Source of the DNA: Dichetophora obliterata
Taxonomy: Eukaryota; Arthropoda; Insecta; Diptera; Sciomyzidae
Assembly: GCA_963920525.1 (NCBI GenBank)
Contig: OY986438.1
Location: 126,486,920-126,550,919 of the forward strand
Reading direction: 5' to 3'
Length of the DNA: 64,000 nucleotides
Numbering within the stretch: the stretch's first letter is position 1; every line of letters starts with the position of its first letter. The position numbers and the translations under genes were made by a program. The notes beneath the pieces were generated by a model. The model worked only from the letters and a program-made list of their open reading frames with translations, was not told where the DNA came from and made no database searches. Below are positions 35,716-47,104 of this stretch, in pieces.

Positions 35716-35995
35716 GAAAGCGAAATAGACAACAACACAGTAATTTTGTTCTTAACAATGATATATGTTCGCATTTTTTTCAATCCGTAAACATAACGAG
35801 CAGCATTGTTCAGAGCAACTAGTAACTTGTATGATGATCGCGAATCTAAATTGCTACAGACGAATTCCGAGTAAGTAATAATTGGCATCAATTATTGCAA
35901 GAATAGTTTGCATCTTATTTCTACGAGAATAAAATCAGCAGTCATTCTCAAATTTCTTAAGGCATAGTACATTTAACCCAGGCAGAAATTAATAT
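35701..35995 (-). pseudogene. LINE RT thumb fragment (Jockey/CR1-like)
   Basis: The minus strand reads YSEFVCSNLDSRSSYKLLVA, then LNNAARYVYGLKKMRTYI, the C-terminal region of a Jockey/CR1-type RT. It is in the same orientation as the palm fragment at 36440-37270 and lies just after it in reading direction, separated by the Tc1 fragment. The simplest view is that both belong to one LINE copy. It is cut at 35700 by the Penelope element. Confidence 0.7.
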
Positions 35996-36059
35996 GACCC
36001 TCACAGGACCAGGAAGACTAAAGCCTTACTAAAAACTTTTGGCTCAACATCGTCAATGC

Positions 36060-36430
36060 ATATTGTTAATGAATAATGTTCTAAAAATTTGCAGTACGGA
36101 CGATTATGCAAATATCAAGTTTTTTAATAAGATTTTATGTTTTATGTAAGATAATGACCCAAAAACTCTTTTAAGTTATTGAGCGACTGGTTTCATGAAA
36201 ACAATGTTTTACTTTCAGATTAGCCTAGTCCGTCGTCCGACCTAAACCACATCGAAAGTCTTTGGAGATTTTAAAAGAATTTATGGCAAAAAGTTAAGGA
36301 AATATGTTATGACATTTCCATAGAAACCTGCCGCAAGATTATAAATTCTATGCTTAATTGAATGCAAAAAGTTATTGATACAAGCTTTGGATACATCAGT
36401 TATAAATGGGGTTTTAACATTTTTTTGGGC
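36060..36430 (+). pseudogene. Tc1-type transposase C-terminal fragment
   Basis: The plus strand reads DNDPK (36150-36160), then WFHENNVLL and PSSDLNHIESLWR near 36190-36265, then SMLN and YISYKWGFN, in two frames with several stops. The second catalytic Asp (in DND) and the catalytic Glu (GAA at 36254-36256) of a DD34E transposase are both visible. It lies between two minus-strand LINE fragments. The N-terminal domain and terminal repeats are not seen. Confidence 0.8.
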
Positions 36431-36439
36431 GTTAAGTTT

Positions 36440-37270
36440 GTTAAGTTTTTGCTAATTAGCCTTTGCCCATTCTGCTTTTGTATTTAAATCTTCATTTATT
36501 CTAACACATATATCTTTAATGAGCCCAACAGGTCTTGACAAATACAATTGGAGATCATCGGCATAGCCATGCATTGTGACGTTATGGCATTTATTAAAAA
36601 TGTCATTAGCTAACATAGAAAACAGTAGTGGACCAAGAATTGAGCCTTGGGGAACTCCGCAACCAGTGTTCTTATACTCATGTTGAAATGCTTATTCCAA
36701 TTTTTACTCTCTGTGTTCTTTCGCCTAAGTAGCTATTTAAAAAGCACACTGCAGTATCAAAAAATCCAAAGTAAAACTCAAGTTTTTTGTATAAGATGTT
36801 ATGGTTGATGGTGTCAAATGCCTTGGAAAAATCCAGATAGCAGAGCAAGGTCCTTATTAAAAGGTATTATACAATCATTCATGATTTTAACGATCTGACA
36901 TAAGGCCAAGTGTGCTTATGTAATTGGAGATTTGTTCAGCCATTAAAAACTCATATCGCTTTGATATTAAAGACAGCAAACTAATTGGTCTGTTGTAAGC
37001 TGGCTCACAAGCATTTGATTTTTTTACGATTAGGACTAAAGTTTCTACATTCCAGACTGCAGGATAGCATAAGGTTGTAAAGCAGTGATTGATATATGTG
37101 CAGCATTGGGCTAGACACATATGACAGTATAAGTTTGACACATTTTATTTAAATTCCGTCTTCACCGAAAACATTCGACATATTTTTCTTTGTACATCGT
37201 ACGACATCTATTTCACTAACCACGTTAAATTCAAACTGAGTGGGATAGTAAGAGGCAGATAGAGGTCCAG
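36440..37270 (-). pseudogene. LINE reverse transcriptase palm (Jockey/CR1-like)
   Basis: From about 37240 the minus strand reads QFEFNVVSEIDVV, GEDGI and YNRPISLLSLISKRYEFLM, then LDFSKAFDTINHNILYKKL (motif A), [19 protein letters not shown] (motif B) and [16 protein letters not shown] with the YADD box at 36554-36565. It ends [13 protein letters not shown] at about 36445. The order and spacing are those of a Jockey/CR1 RT. Frame changes fall at about 37140, 36890 and 36680. All catalytic Asp residues are still encoded. Text stops abruptly where the Tc1 fragment starts. Confidence 0.9.
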
Positions 37271-38059
37271 TTAAAAAGACATAAGTCAGCAAAAAAAAAA
37301 AAAAGCAACAGTGGTTTCGGAAGCAACTAATGATAGGTTAATGTTCAACGTAAAAAAAATAAGGTCATGATCTAAAACGAATGACAATTGATACAAAGAA
37401 AAACTGAGGACATGTCAGAAACTACAAAAAAAATCTAGTAAGCTTGGGCAAGCATTGTTGGCAAACATTTTTGGTGTGGTTGTATTAACTATATTGAGAA
37501 AGGTTTGAGCCAGATTATCGACTAAGTTTGTGCAGAGGCTATCACTAGCTACCCAGCAGTTATTTTTGAGTTAATCGGTAAAACCAACAGTTCATTTATA
37601 GCGCAATATATACTTGCTATGAAGTAGTACAAATACTTTCAGCGTAGAACAGTTCACTTTGATATTATTTTGTTTTCTTTACAAAATTTTTACTGAAAAA
37701 AAAATCTCAGCACGTATTGAGGCCAATTTTCATTTTAAAACTGTTTGAGGAAAATCGATATAAGGAATTCAACAAAAATAGGTTTTTGTTTTATATATAT
37801 AAAACAAAATATAAGTTTTCTTTCATTAAATAAAAGAAATGCATCATCTTTTACGCTGATGTACTTCTTTTCGTAATATATGCAAGAATTAAGATATAAA
37901 TGCCTCTTAAGATTGAATTCTTTTACAACACTTTCAGATTTACTTTAATACTTTAGCAAAAAGTACCATTTTGGAAATGCTCATAAGGGAACTATTTCAA
38001 ATATATGGAAAAAGGAATGTTTTTGGGTACAATTAACTTTTCCTATGACATCAACACGG
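37271..38059. other. AT-rich stretch, nothing recognised
   Basis: No domain or repeat noticed; possibly the 5' part of the LINE copy, too decayed to read. Confidence 0.4.
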
Positions 38060-38550
38060 CAGTCCGAGATTTTTGGGATTCCGGTATTGCCTTCAAATTG
38101 CAAAAAAGCAACACTTTAATTTGACATTCGAGTAAAAACTTTAAAAAAAATTTATTTTAAATGTTTGAAAATGAAATAAAAAAACCATCACAATTATTTT
38201 ATAACTATTCCGCCTTCTGATGTTGAGTCCGAGAGATGTTTCTCTTCGGCTGGTCAAGCAAGGGGGATGAGACCTTAGATGACTAAGTATTTTTAAGAAC
38301 ATGTTTTTAAAGTCAATCAGCCTAACTAACCGTTTAAAGACTTCAGTGATCTCAAAAACTGTGCATTTTTTATGTTAGTATTATGTAAGAAAATTTGAAT
38401 TTAATGATTTATACTACAGGTATATATAATTCTCACCTTTTATGTACATAAAAAAATCAAATAAATAAACTTTTTATAAAGAATTTAAGTAAACTGTGTT
38501 TTTTAATTCTTTTGAACAATTTTTTATTAAAACAATTGCCTAACTTTCAT
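38060..38550 (+). mobile_element. hAT-family fragment, copy 2
   Basis: In inverted orientation this matches the element at 15993-16714: shared CACTTTAATTTGACATTC, GTTTAAAGACTTC and TTTTTATGTTAGTATTATGT, and the transposase tail TIPPSDVESERCFSSAG (38207-38254). The left end keeps part of the CCGGTATT-rich subterminal region; the right end is truncated near 38550. No clean terminal repeats remain. Confidence 0.8.
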
Positions 38551-38812
38551 AATTTTCACGCGAATTCCTTTTTTTATTGTTAAAAAATTACATTTTGCCT
38601 GTAATTTGTTGAAGTAAAATATTGAAGACCTAATCAATACATAAAAGTGTCATTTCGATCAGTGTAAAGGGCTATTGTAGAGGAATCAGAACTGGTACTT
38701 TTTAGAACTAATTCAGAACTATTTGAAAGTGGGTCCAATTTTCTGCAGGGTTATACGTTCAAGTTAAGGTCACGACGTACAATGAAGTTTTGGAGAGTAA
38801 AATTACGTAAAA
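38551..38812. other. Short AT-rich spacer
   Basis: Nothing recognised. Confidence 0.4.
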
Positions 38813-38870
38813 AAACTTCTCAAGATGGAAAGGGCAGCACCTTCCGAAATAGTCTGTCTGGTCTGCTCTG
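38813..38870 (+). ncRNA. Hammerhead-ribozyme-like motif, copy 3 (decayed)
   Basis: CTCAAGA (38819-38825, consensus CUGANGA with G5 lost) is followed by the hairpin GGAAAGG-GCAGCA-CCTTCC, the clearest stem II of the three copies, then GAAAT and GTC (38861-38863). The outer stem is not convincing. The stretch AGTCTGTCTGGTCTG aligns with the same part of copy 2. Confidence 0.4.
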
Positions 38871-38984
38871 TGATTAACTCTTAACAGATTTATTCTTTTA
38901 AAATAAAATAAATTTTAAAATAAAATCTGACTCCTTAATTGAAATAAATAATTTTTTTAAGAAGTATGTTACGTTAGTGTATTT

Positions 38985-39300
38985 TTTCGTTAGTGGGGTG
39001 GAAAAAAGTCACGACTTTAATGTGATGGGGTAAGGTAAGACATACTTCAAAAGTCAAAGTCATATAAATACTACAAATAAATAAATTAATAAAATAGGTT
39101 CTGCAAAATGAACTCAGCAAAAAATTAGTAGGTATACTTAAAACAGCAGTTTGGATGATTTTCTCAATCATAAGGTTGGAAAAGTCACACAATAAGGAAC
39201 AACCTTGTCTGAAACCTTATTTTGTACAAATCGTGGAGAGAGAGGTCCTTCCCAGTTTTAACTGTGTTGCTGTTGTTGTTCATTGACATCCTGCAAAGAC
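38985..39300 (-). pseudogene. LINE reverse transcriptase fragment (motif B region)
   Basis: In one minus-strand frame the text reads GFRQGCSLLCDFSNLMIEK, then IIQTAVL (about 39212-39133). This is RT motif B in the form GFRQGDxLSCDxFN, typical of another LINE group. Just upstream, in a different frame, NTVKTGKDLS (about 39265-39240) fits the strand that precedes this motif. The downstream YADD box was not recovered. It is short and frameshifted, a relic of a LINE different from the two at 18.4 and 36.4 kb. Confidence 0.55.
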
Positions 39301-41509
39301 GTCTTTGTTTAGCAGTTGGTGTTCCTGCATTCAGAAATTGTTGATTGTGGATTCCTTTTTGAACTCCCAAATGTGGCTTTGTAGTCAAAAAACAAACAGG
39401 GGGTTCCGTTTTTACTTAGAATAGTCGCTTATTCTGTGTTGCCACAATTATCGCAACGGAAAATAAAACTCTGTTTTAATTTTTTTCTCTAGAACGTCAG
39501 AGAAAAAAAAATTGTATTTACATACTTAAGACCTTCCAAGCATTGCAATATGGACATCAAATGAAAGAGAATAACATCTTTCATTAAGAATTTATAATAT
39601 TTGAGACTATTTTTTGTGATAGGAGCTTCACAAAGATACTGTTTTAAAGTGAAACAATACCAGCTGCAACGAATTTAATGTTACTCATACGCAGCGTTGC
39701 ACTAAAAGCTGTAACGAGTTACATTCAAGTATGACGCACAGAAAATGGTACAAACTCAGGAAAGGTGAAATCTCAATCAATTAAGTCAACTCCAGCTTGT
39801 ATCAAAAGGCTTTGTTAAATAACTGTAATGTCAGCTATAAAAAAAATCACGTCATATCATTCATTCACTGAGCTTTGAGCTTGAGTTTGTGCATAATACT
39901 TATGTACGCAATGCAGCGTGTAAGGGCTTATAAATAAAAAAATTAATTGTTTTCACGAATGTGCACTCAAACATATCTGTCCGTTTATGTGTCTGACTAT
40001 TTATCTCTCTCTCTTTCTCTTTCTCTGTCTGTGTGTCAATCTACATGTCTGTTTGTTTGAACGTACCACACTTTATGTGCGCGCTTGTTTGTCAGTTGAT
40101 GCGGTCGCTTGTGTGTAGAGCTTGATTGTTCCCTTTGCAACTGGCAATCATGCATTTTGATTATGGCTCTGACATTTCACTGACCTCAATTGTACGTTTC
40201 TGTTTATTTTTCCTTATTTTATTTTCGTTTTAATTTTCACCACCACAAATATTAAAGTGACGCTGATACACGGCGCAGTATTTGAAATCAAATGTCCAAC
40301 ACATCGATCACATTGCATTACTAAATGAATTAATGAAAGCCTATATAGATGGATATGTGATTGAATGAATGATCTGTGCGTTGGCATTGGTATGTGGCCA
40401 ATCACAGCCTTAATTAAATTGCTGTGCAAAAATCTAGACATTAATACTTTGAACCGATGAATAAATAAACACAGTTATTGTGAAGTGAGTGCCAAACATA
40501 TCAAAGTCTGAGAAAATTTTTTGGAAATGCGCTATTGTGCTTTAAAATACTATTTTTGGACTTGTCAATATAAATGCAAACTATACATCATTAGGCTCAA
40601 GAAAAAAATCACCCGATATAGCTGCTGTTTTTATTACAATAAAATATAAAATAGATTAAATAGATAATACTTAATACTTAAATAGAAAAATATAAATAGA
40701 TTAAAAAAATTCACAAAAATTTATAACTCGTTCGTACACATCATTTAAATTCATAAATCTTCGCGAAGTAAGAGACTGCCTTAAAAGCTCCAATATAAAA
40801 AAAAAACAACGACAATATATGTCAACACCAAAAAACACAATAACATAATCGTAGTCCCAATACACTCCCTCACTCATCTACGCACACACACCCACACAAC
40901 CGCACACATGCACTGGTAAACATAAACCAATACTACTTAACCCCAAAAAGCTTAAACTTTCAGTTTCTATTTTACTATTTATTCAAATTTATACAAGGAT
41001 ATCTTGTAACGATTTCTATTTCAGCACAAGAAAAAAGAAAATAAATATACCTTAACACACGCCACGCCTGTAGCCAAAGGGGTTTTTGGGGCTCAAACCC
41101 ATCCTATAGTTTCAAAAAATTTGTACACAATACGAAATTTATAGACTATCAAAAAAAAAAACTTAAAGTTTAAAAAATAAACTTTAGAAAGTTTGAAATG
41201 TTTTGAAGAAGAATTTTTAGGTGTTTTAAAAATAAATTTCATTTCCATTTTCATCCATTTACTGATCCATTTTTAGAACCGAAAGATCACCATGTTGTGG
41301 TCATAGCGTTGAAATCCTTCCGGAGTAAAATTCTGACCGCTGCTCGACTAGAGCTCTTTTATTGTGATGGCTTAAAAAACGATCTATTTTTACGAAAGCT
41401 CTCCCTACCATTGGTTATACTTACTTTTTTACTTATTCTCTTGGTGCCATTTCTCAAGTCCTTGTGGGTTATTTTGTAAAGAATTTATTTAATAAAAATG
41501 AGTTTATTT
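39301..41509. other. Unique-looking sequence without a gene
   Basis: A CT-rich tract lies at 40003-40030 and many CA/TG-rich words at 39960-40100 and 40860-40910. No frame with a domain. A 60-codon frame at 41297-41479 is unconvincing. Confidence 0.45.
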
Positions 41510-42252
41510 ACACGGAGATAACTATTTTGCTTGAATCAAGCAAATGTTTTGCTTAAAAGCAAATCAGCAAAACTTTGCTCAATCACGGTGTGATTTTAGA
41601 AAAAGATTGCTAAATTTAAATAACTCCTCATGTATTTCGGAAAATGCAAAATTTTGATTTAATTCAAGCAAAATTTTGCTAAGTTATTACAAACTGCAAC
41701 AGCAAATTTCTACTTAATTCAAGCAAGTTATTTGCCAAGTTATTAAAAGCTAAAATAGCAAATTTTTACTGAGCTTATGCAAATATTTGCTTAGTTATTA
41801 TAAGCTCTAATAGCAAATTTCTGCTAAATTCAAGCAAATTACTTCTAAACACAAGAGCACAGGATTATTCGTAATGGTTACCAACTGCGATGGTAGAATG
41901 GACAAGCCCATACACTTTCACTCATGCGGCCGAGGTTCAAGTCTCCGGATAATGGTAATTTTTTAATTTGATTTAATGTTAGTAACTATTTCACTTCAAA
42001 AGGATGCTAGATTTTAGTGAAAATTAATCAAAATGTGCTATTCATATTTATAGTAACTTAGCAAATATTTGCATGAATTAAGTATAAATTTGCTTTTGCA
42101 GTTTATAAAAAAGTTTTCTAAGTTAGTATAAACTGGAATAGCAAATTTTTATTAGTTTTTGCTGAAATATAGCATAATATTGAAGTGGGTGAGATTTAAG
42201 AGCAAATTTTGCTTGAGCATAATATAAATTTAGCAAACAGTTTTCTCCGTGT
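41510..42252. mobile_element. MITE with ACACGGAGA ends and internal 55-bp repeats
   Basis: The left end ACACGGAGATAACTATTTTGC pairs with the inverted right end ACACGGAGAAAACTGTTTGC. ATTT flanks both sides but is too A/T-rich to be decisive. Inside, a unit starting AGCAAATTT recurs at about 41701, 41757 and 41812 (period about 55) with variants of CAAGCAAATTTGCT throughout. A tRNA-like insert interrupts it at 41878-41962. No coding capacity. Confidence 0.65.
41878..41962 (+). repeat. tRNA-like sequence inside the MITE
   Basis: An A-box-like TGGTAGAATGG (41890-41900), a CTTTCAC loop resembling that of tRNA-Glu, and a B-box-like GGTTCAAGTCT (41934-41944) are followed by TTTTTT. The acceptor ends do not pair, so it is a tRNA-derived remnant rather than a functional tRNA. 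Confidence 0.45.
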
Positions 42253-43539
42253 ATTTGAAAAAAAATCATATGAAATTTTAATGTTTTATTTTTAATGTTG
42301 ATGTTTAAACATCAACAAGAATTATTTTTCGCGTTATCAATGCATCATAAAATAAATATTTTTTTTTTTCAGAATTCAACTGTTTAAATAGTAAGATTTT
42401 GCAAATTCAATTTTTTTTTGCTTTTACAAAGGTAGAGAAAAAATTGCTTGATGGTCATTAAAATTTTGATAAAAATCACGTATGTATATTCTGTGAAATT
42501 TTTTTCTCTGTCTTCATTAACACAGAAGGAAATTTAGTTAGTTTAAAATGGACACATTGGAAATATCTCTATAAAAACTATTTGAAAAATAGCATTTATT
42601 TTTTAAATATATTTTGCAAATCGTAACAGTTAAATAAACCATGTTTTATATTCAGGAAAATAAATTTTTTTAGCCTAAAAGCACTTCATCCTTTACTGAA
42701 TTGTGAGAGACTGCCAAAATTGAATTTTTACGCAGTTCGCCGTTTTCCCCATATAATTTCAACAAGATTTTTGAATTCACATAAAAATTGTATCCACTTT
42801 TATCTATTGTTGCCCAAGCGACCTAAAAAAATTTTAAGAAAGTTCTTAATTTTCAATCCCTAAAATCCAAAAATAAGTTTAGATAAATCCGTTTGGTCCA
42901 AAGATATTGAAAAATAATGATTTTAATTGCAATTTTTCAAGTTTTCATTCAGGAATGAAGCTTTAAAAAATTCATGGAATCTCAATAGGCAAATCCTTTT
43001 TGAGCCACTTTTAAAATTTGGCTAAAAGTCAACATATGGGTTTATTTACTTTACCACATTTTAATCTATTGTTAAAAAGTAAATATTTAAATTTTTGGAA
43101 ACGAGAAACATAGCTGCAAAGTCAAATTTTGCCATATGTCAACAAATATTTCGAAAGGATACAAAGAAATTTGAAAAATAATCTTCTACATTTTTGTTTT
43201 TCCATAGAAAATGATAGCATTCTCAATTTGGATCACTTAAAAAATATTATATTAGAAGTGAAAAAACAAATTGAAATATTTTTATTTATTTTTTATTTTT
43301 GATAATTAAAACATTTTATAAATAAAAGCCCCGTGACAACATTGTAGCCCTGCAATTATATACCATAATTGCAATTATACCATCCCTGTAATAACATGGA
43401 AGGCTGAAAATTGAATTTGCTTTGATTTGTCAATTTGGTTGTCATTTATTTTTTTACATGTGGTTTTTCAAAAAACTGGAAGATGAGTTTGTTAACATAA
43501 CTGAACTTAAAAAAATATTATTAAAAGTATTAGCAATCT
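42253..43539. other. AT-rich stretch, nothing recognised
   Basis: Stop-rich in all frames; no inverted repeats seen by eye. Confidence 0.45.
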
Positions 43540-44110
43540 TAAGCATCTGAAAGATATTTATTTAGGTATTGAAATATCTTTAGCATTGAATTCAGCTCAT
43601 AAATTACTAAAATTGGAGTAAATCGACTTCAGAAAACGTTGCGTAAAGTTTAATGTTGAGCTATGTAATAAACTGTAAATAAAATTCGAATTTGAAAACT
43701 AATTTTTAAAAGATGTGGAACTTCAGAAATTAAAGTTTTAAAAACTTATCAACAATTTATATCGCAATTGAGTCAACATTTGACAAATGTTAAAAACAAT
43801 GACGAATTGCAAGGAATTGATGATGAATGGCGCGAATTATGTAAAAGTAATTTAGGCGATTTAAATTTAAATGCTGACAGTAATATTGAATTTGTTTGGA
43901 AATCTTTCTTGAAAATAAAAAGAAGCGATGTCATTAAGCATTTCCACCTTTGGTTAAAATGGTTTCTGCTGCTCTATGATTTCCAATATCCACTGCAAAT
44001 GAAGAAAGTAAATTTTCACTAATTAATGATTATTAAAAAAAAAAAAATTTAGTTAGAAATTCCCTCACTTTGTGGTAAGCTAAAAACAAAAGATCTCTTA
44101 AAATATAATG
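43540..44110 (+). pseudogene. hAT transposase, C-terminal relic (second hAT family)
   Basis: The plus strand reads FRKRCVKFNVELCNKL, then after a stop FEFEN and LKVLKTYQQFISQLSQHL, then LQGIDDEWRELCKS and FVWKSFLKIKRSD in the open frame 43768-44022. A frameshift at about 43940 leads to PLVKMVSAAL, stop, FPISTANEESKFSLIND. This order (arginine-rich helix, DDEWR block, then the SxxAxxEExFS dimerisation motif) is the end of a hAT transposase different from the 16 kb family, whose motif is SERCFSSAG. The catalytic core upstream is not readable. Confidence 0.75.
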
Positions 44111-46655
44111 CATCAAATTGTATTAAATTTTATAAATAAAACCAAATACAAAAAAAAATTGACAAGACGAAAAGTTAAATTTTTTTTAAAAAAAATGTGA
44201 TCTATTCAAAAGTGCATATGCTATTTAAAGCTGTTTTTTAACTGCTTATGCTATCGTTAAATTAAATTGTTATTGTTTTTTATTGTTTTCATGTTAACAA
44301 ATAAATAAAATACCAATAAAATTAAGCTTGCTTTTTTAATGTTACAGTTTTTGTTTTGCTAGAATTAACATTTTTTTTTTTTAAAACGTCTAGCAACGCT
44401 GCACACAAGCAGCATACAGCTTTATCTCTCTTTTCCTCTGCTATGGTGTTTCTCGTTGTTTCTATTACGGTGTCGAGTAGCTTTGCACATTTATACTCTC
44501 CAGTGTTGCCAGGTTAGGGATTTCTCCCTAGATTTAGGGGTTTTTTAACTGTGTTGAGTGATTTTAGGGGTAATGAATCTTTAGTGGTTTTTTAGGGAAA
44601 TTTAATGTTTTTTGAGGGTTTTTTAGGGGTATTTGAAAAATTGACCTTTAGAATTAAATTTTTCCTTAAAATTATGCTAAAAATTTAAAAAAAGGAGATA
44701 TTTGGTCTCTTAGGTATTTCAGCAACACTTTTTAAAAACAGCTGAATTGGCAGCACTTCAAATAAATTACCAATCATTTCCCACTTCACTTCAATCTTGT
44801 TTCGCGCTTTACAGGCAATTGATTGATTCCGTGTAAAAACAAAAAACAAAGCAAATATGGGAAAAACTAAAGACAAAAAAGATAAGAAAATATAAAAAAG
44901 TGGAAGACGAACCTCCTTTCAGAATTAAAACTTAATTTTAAAGTCATTTTCACATTGGACAATTGAGAACTATGAAGCAACTTTCTGCCTTTTTTAAAGA
45001 CGTCCAACAGCTCAGCCCTTTTAATACATTGGCTTGCATTGCAGTGGCACTACTTCAGTTGACCCCTATGAAATTTTTGTATGTTTTTCGAAAAAAATGC
45101 TTAGAGGAATTTTAGGGGGATTTGAAATCCAATCTATCTCCCATATTGAGTATGTATTAATGAGCGCTTTAAAGAGCACACTGAAAACAACACAGTGGTA
45201 AATGGACACATGACGTTACCAAGTATTTCTTAAATACAACATAGCTGCAAGGCCTTCAACATCTATACACAATTCTGAATTACATTTATTCGGGCAAGGG
45301 CGCTAAGCCACTGAAGACATCTACCTTACACAGTAAACCACTTTTTGCAGAAATCTTATAAGACTAGGTGATTTTTTTGGTGCTCTGATTTATATTGCAA
45401 AATTAAATAAATGTGTAGTGGATGAACTGTCAAAAGCAAACTTACCGACAGACGGATAATCTGGAAAACATTAAAACAGACGTGACAGACATGTAAAAAT
45501 GTAGACGAATAGTTAAAATTTTTTTTTAGCTGTAACAAAAACTGACACATGAATTTACAATAAGGTGAAGCAAAAATTATTTGTTTTTTGCAAATTTTAT
45601 TTTGCCCGGCCGCGATAAAGTTGAAAATGAATGTAAAACTTAAAGTGTGTGCGTATTAGTTAATAGGCATTGCGAAGAAAGTACTGCTACTTACTGTGGT
45701 GTCAGAAAATTTATTAGTAAAATTATTGGAACAATGTATGACCCCAAACTACTTATTTCAAAACAGGATTTAAGAAAATTATAAATATTTCGTAAACTTT
45801 TTATTAGTGTTAAATAAAACAAAACGTAAATGTTGTTATGTATATGAAAGGAAAATAGCTTCCTGAGGGAACATATTACCGGGATATAGTATATCTATAC
45901 CTGTACTATTATATAAAAGGAGACTCCAAAATTTAACGCCATACAAGCTCGGTAACTGCTGAACTGATTATTTTTTGATAATTTTTTATATAAATTCTTT
46001 GATTACAATTTGATAATTTTGATAACTCTTTGTTTATTTAATTCCTATGATAATTTCCAGTGTAATAGCTTACTTAGTTTTCCGAAAAGTCTATTCTTTA
46101 ATTATTACAAAATTCACGTATTTTATTTAATGCTTACATTCAACAAGCAGCATAATACAACAGCAAACAAAGGATTCCTCTCTTTGTCGCGAGAACTTCT
46201 CACAATATAATATGACAGCAATGTTGTGTTGTTGCTTTCAGGAAGATTCTTGCTGTCATACAGTGTAGATTCATTTACTTTGCAAATGTTTTGAGGGGAG
46301 TTGCCAGAATTACGTTAAAAGCATAAATTATGTTTTGTAACCTTGCCAGCTAACTTTTCCTGACTTGAGATTGTATTATTATATCTATCTATACTATCTA
46401 TCTATCTATACTATTAAAAACATTGTGACACTGCACGTATGTTTGGAAATCACGCGAAAACCGTGATTTAGATGATGTAGGTACCAAACAATTTGTTATT
46501 GTTATTTCAATGATAGGCTATTAATATTTTGCCACTCCTACTTTACACGTCTACAATATGCTAAAAATGCTATACTTTCGACGGTTTTAGTCGTATAAGA
46601 TTAAAATTTTATAATTTTATTTGTAGATATGGTAACTTTCGGCTGCAGTAATTAA
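44111..46655. other. Mixed AT-rich sequence, possible decayed elements
   Basis: At 44501 the text CAGTGTTGCCAGGTTAGGGA followed by many TTTTAGGGG words looks like the end of a non-autonomous element, but no right end was found. CTATACTATTATATAAAAGGAGAC-like text near 45893 resembles Helitron 5' ends, and a (CTAT)n run lies near 46385-46412. Confidence 0.35.
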
Positions 46656-47100
46656 CCCTCATTCGACACTCTGGTGAAATTTCACCCATTTTGAAGTTTA
46701 AAACGCTATACCTAGCTCATTTTTAATGCAAAATTAATTAAATGTATGGTATTTGTAGAAAATGCCCCTTTATTTTAGAATATGATATCAATATTATGGT
46801 TGATAAAACATAACGGTAAATATTTGAAAAGTAGCTTAAGCGACTTTCGGGTGAAATTTCACCCACATGCGAAAAAAGGACCGAAAAGCATATTCCTTCC
46901 TGCAACAAATATGTATGAGGCGAGCATAAAACTGTTTTCTACTTTTGCACTAACTGTAAATAATAAACTGTAATAAAACAAAATAAACGGATATAAAAGA
47001 AAATTAATAATTTTAAGTTAATTAGGCGTACAAAATACTCATGGGTAAAATATCACACATTCAGGATTTATTTGTGACTTTTTTGAGGGTCGGATGAGGG
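46656..47100. mobile_element. piggyBac-type MITE with internal palindromes
   Basis: TTAA flanks both sides (46652-46655 and 47101-47104). The ends read CCCTCATTCGACACTC and, inverted, CCCTCATCCGACCCTC, 14 of 16 identical. The first seven bases match those of the piggyBac element at 13403-15275. Inside are two perfect palindromes, GGTGAAATTTCACC (46673-46686) and GGGTGAAATTTCACCC (46849-46864), and a decayed third (47043-47058). It encodes nothing recognisable and would depend on a transposase from elsewhere. Confidence 0.85.
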
Positions 47101-47104
47101 TTAA

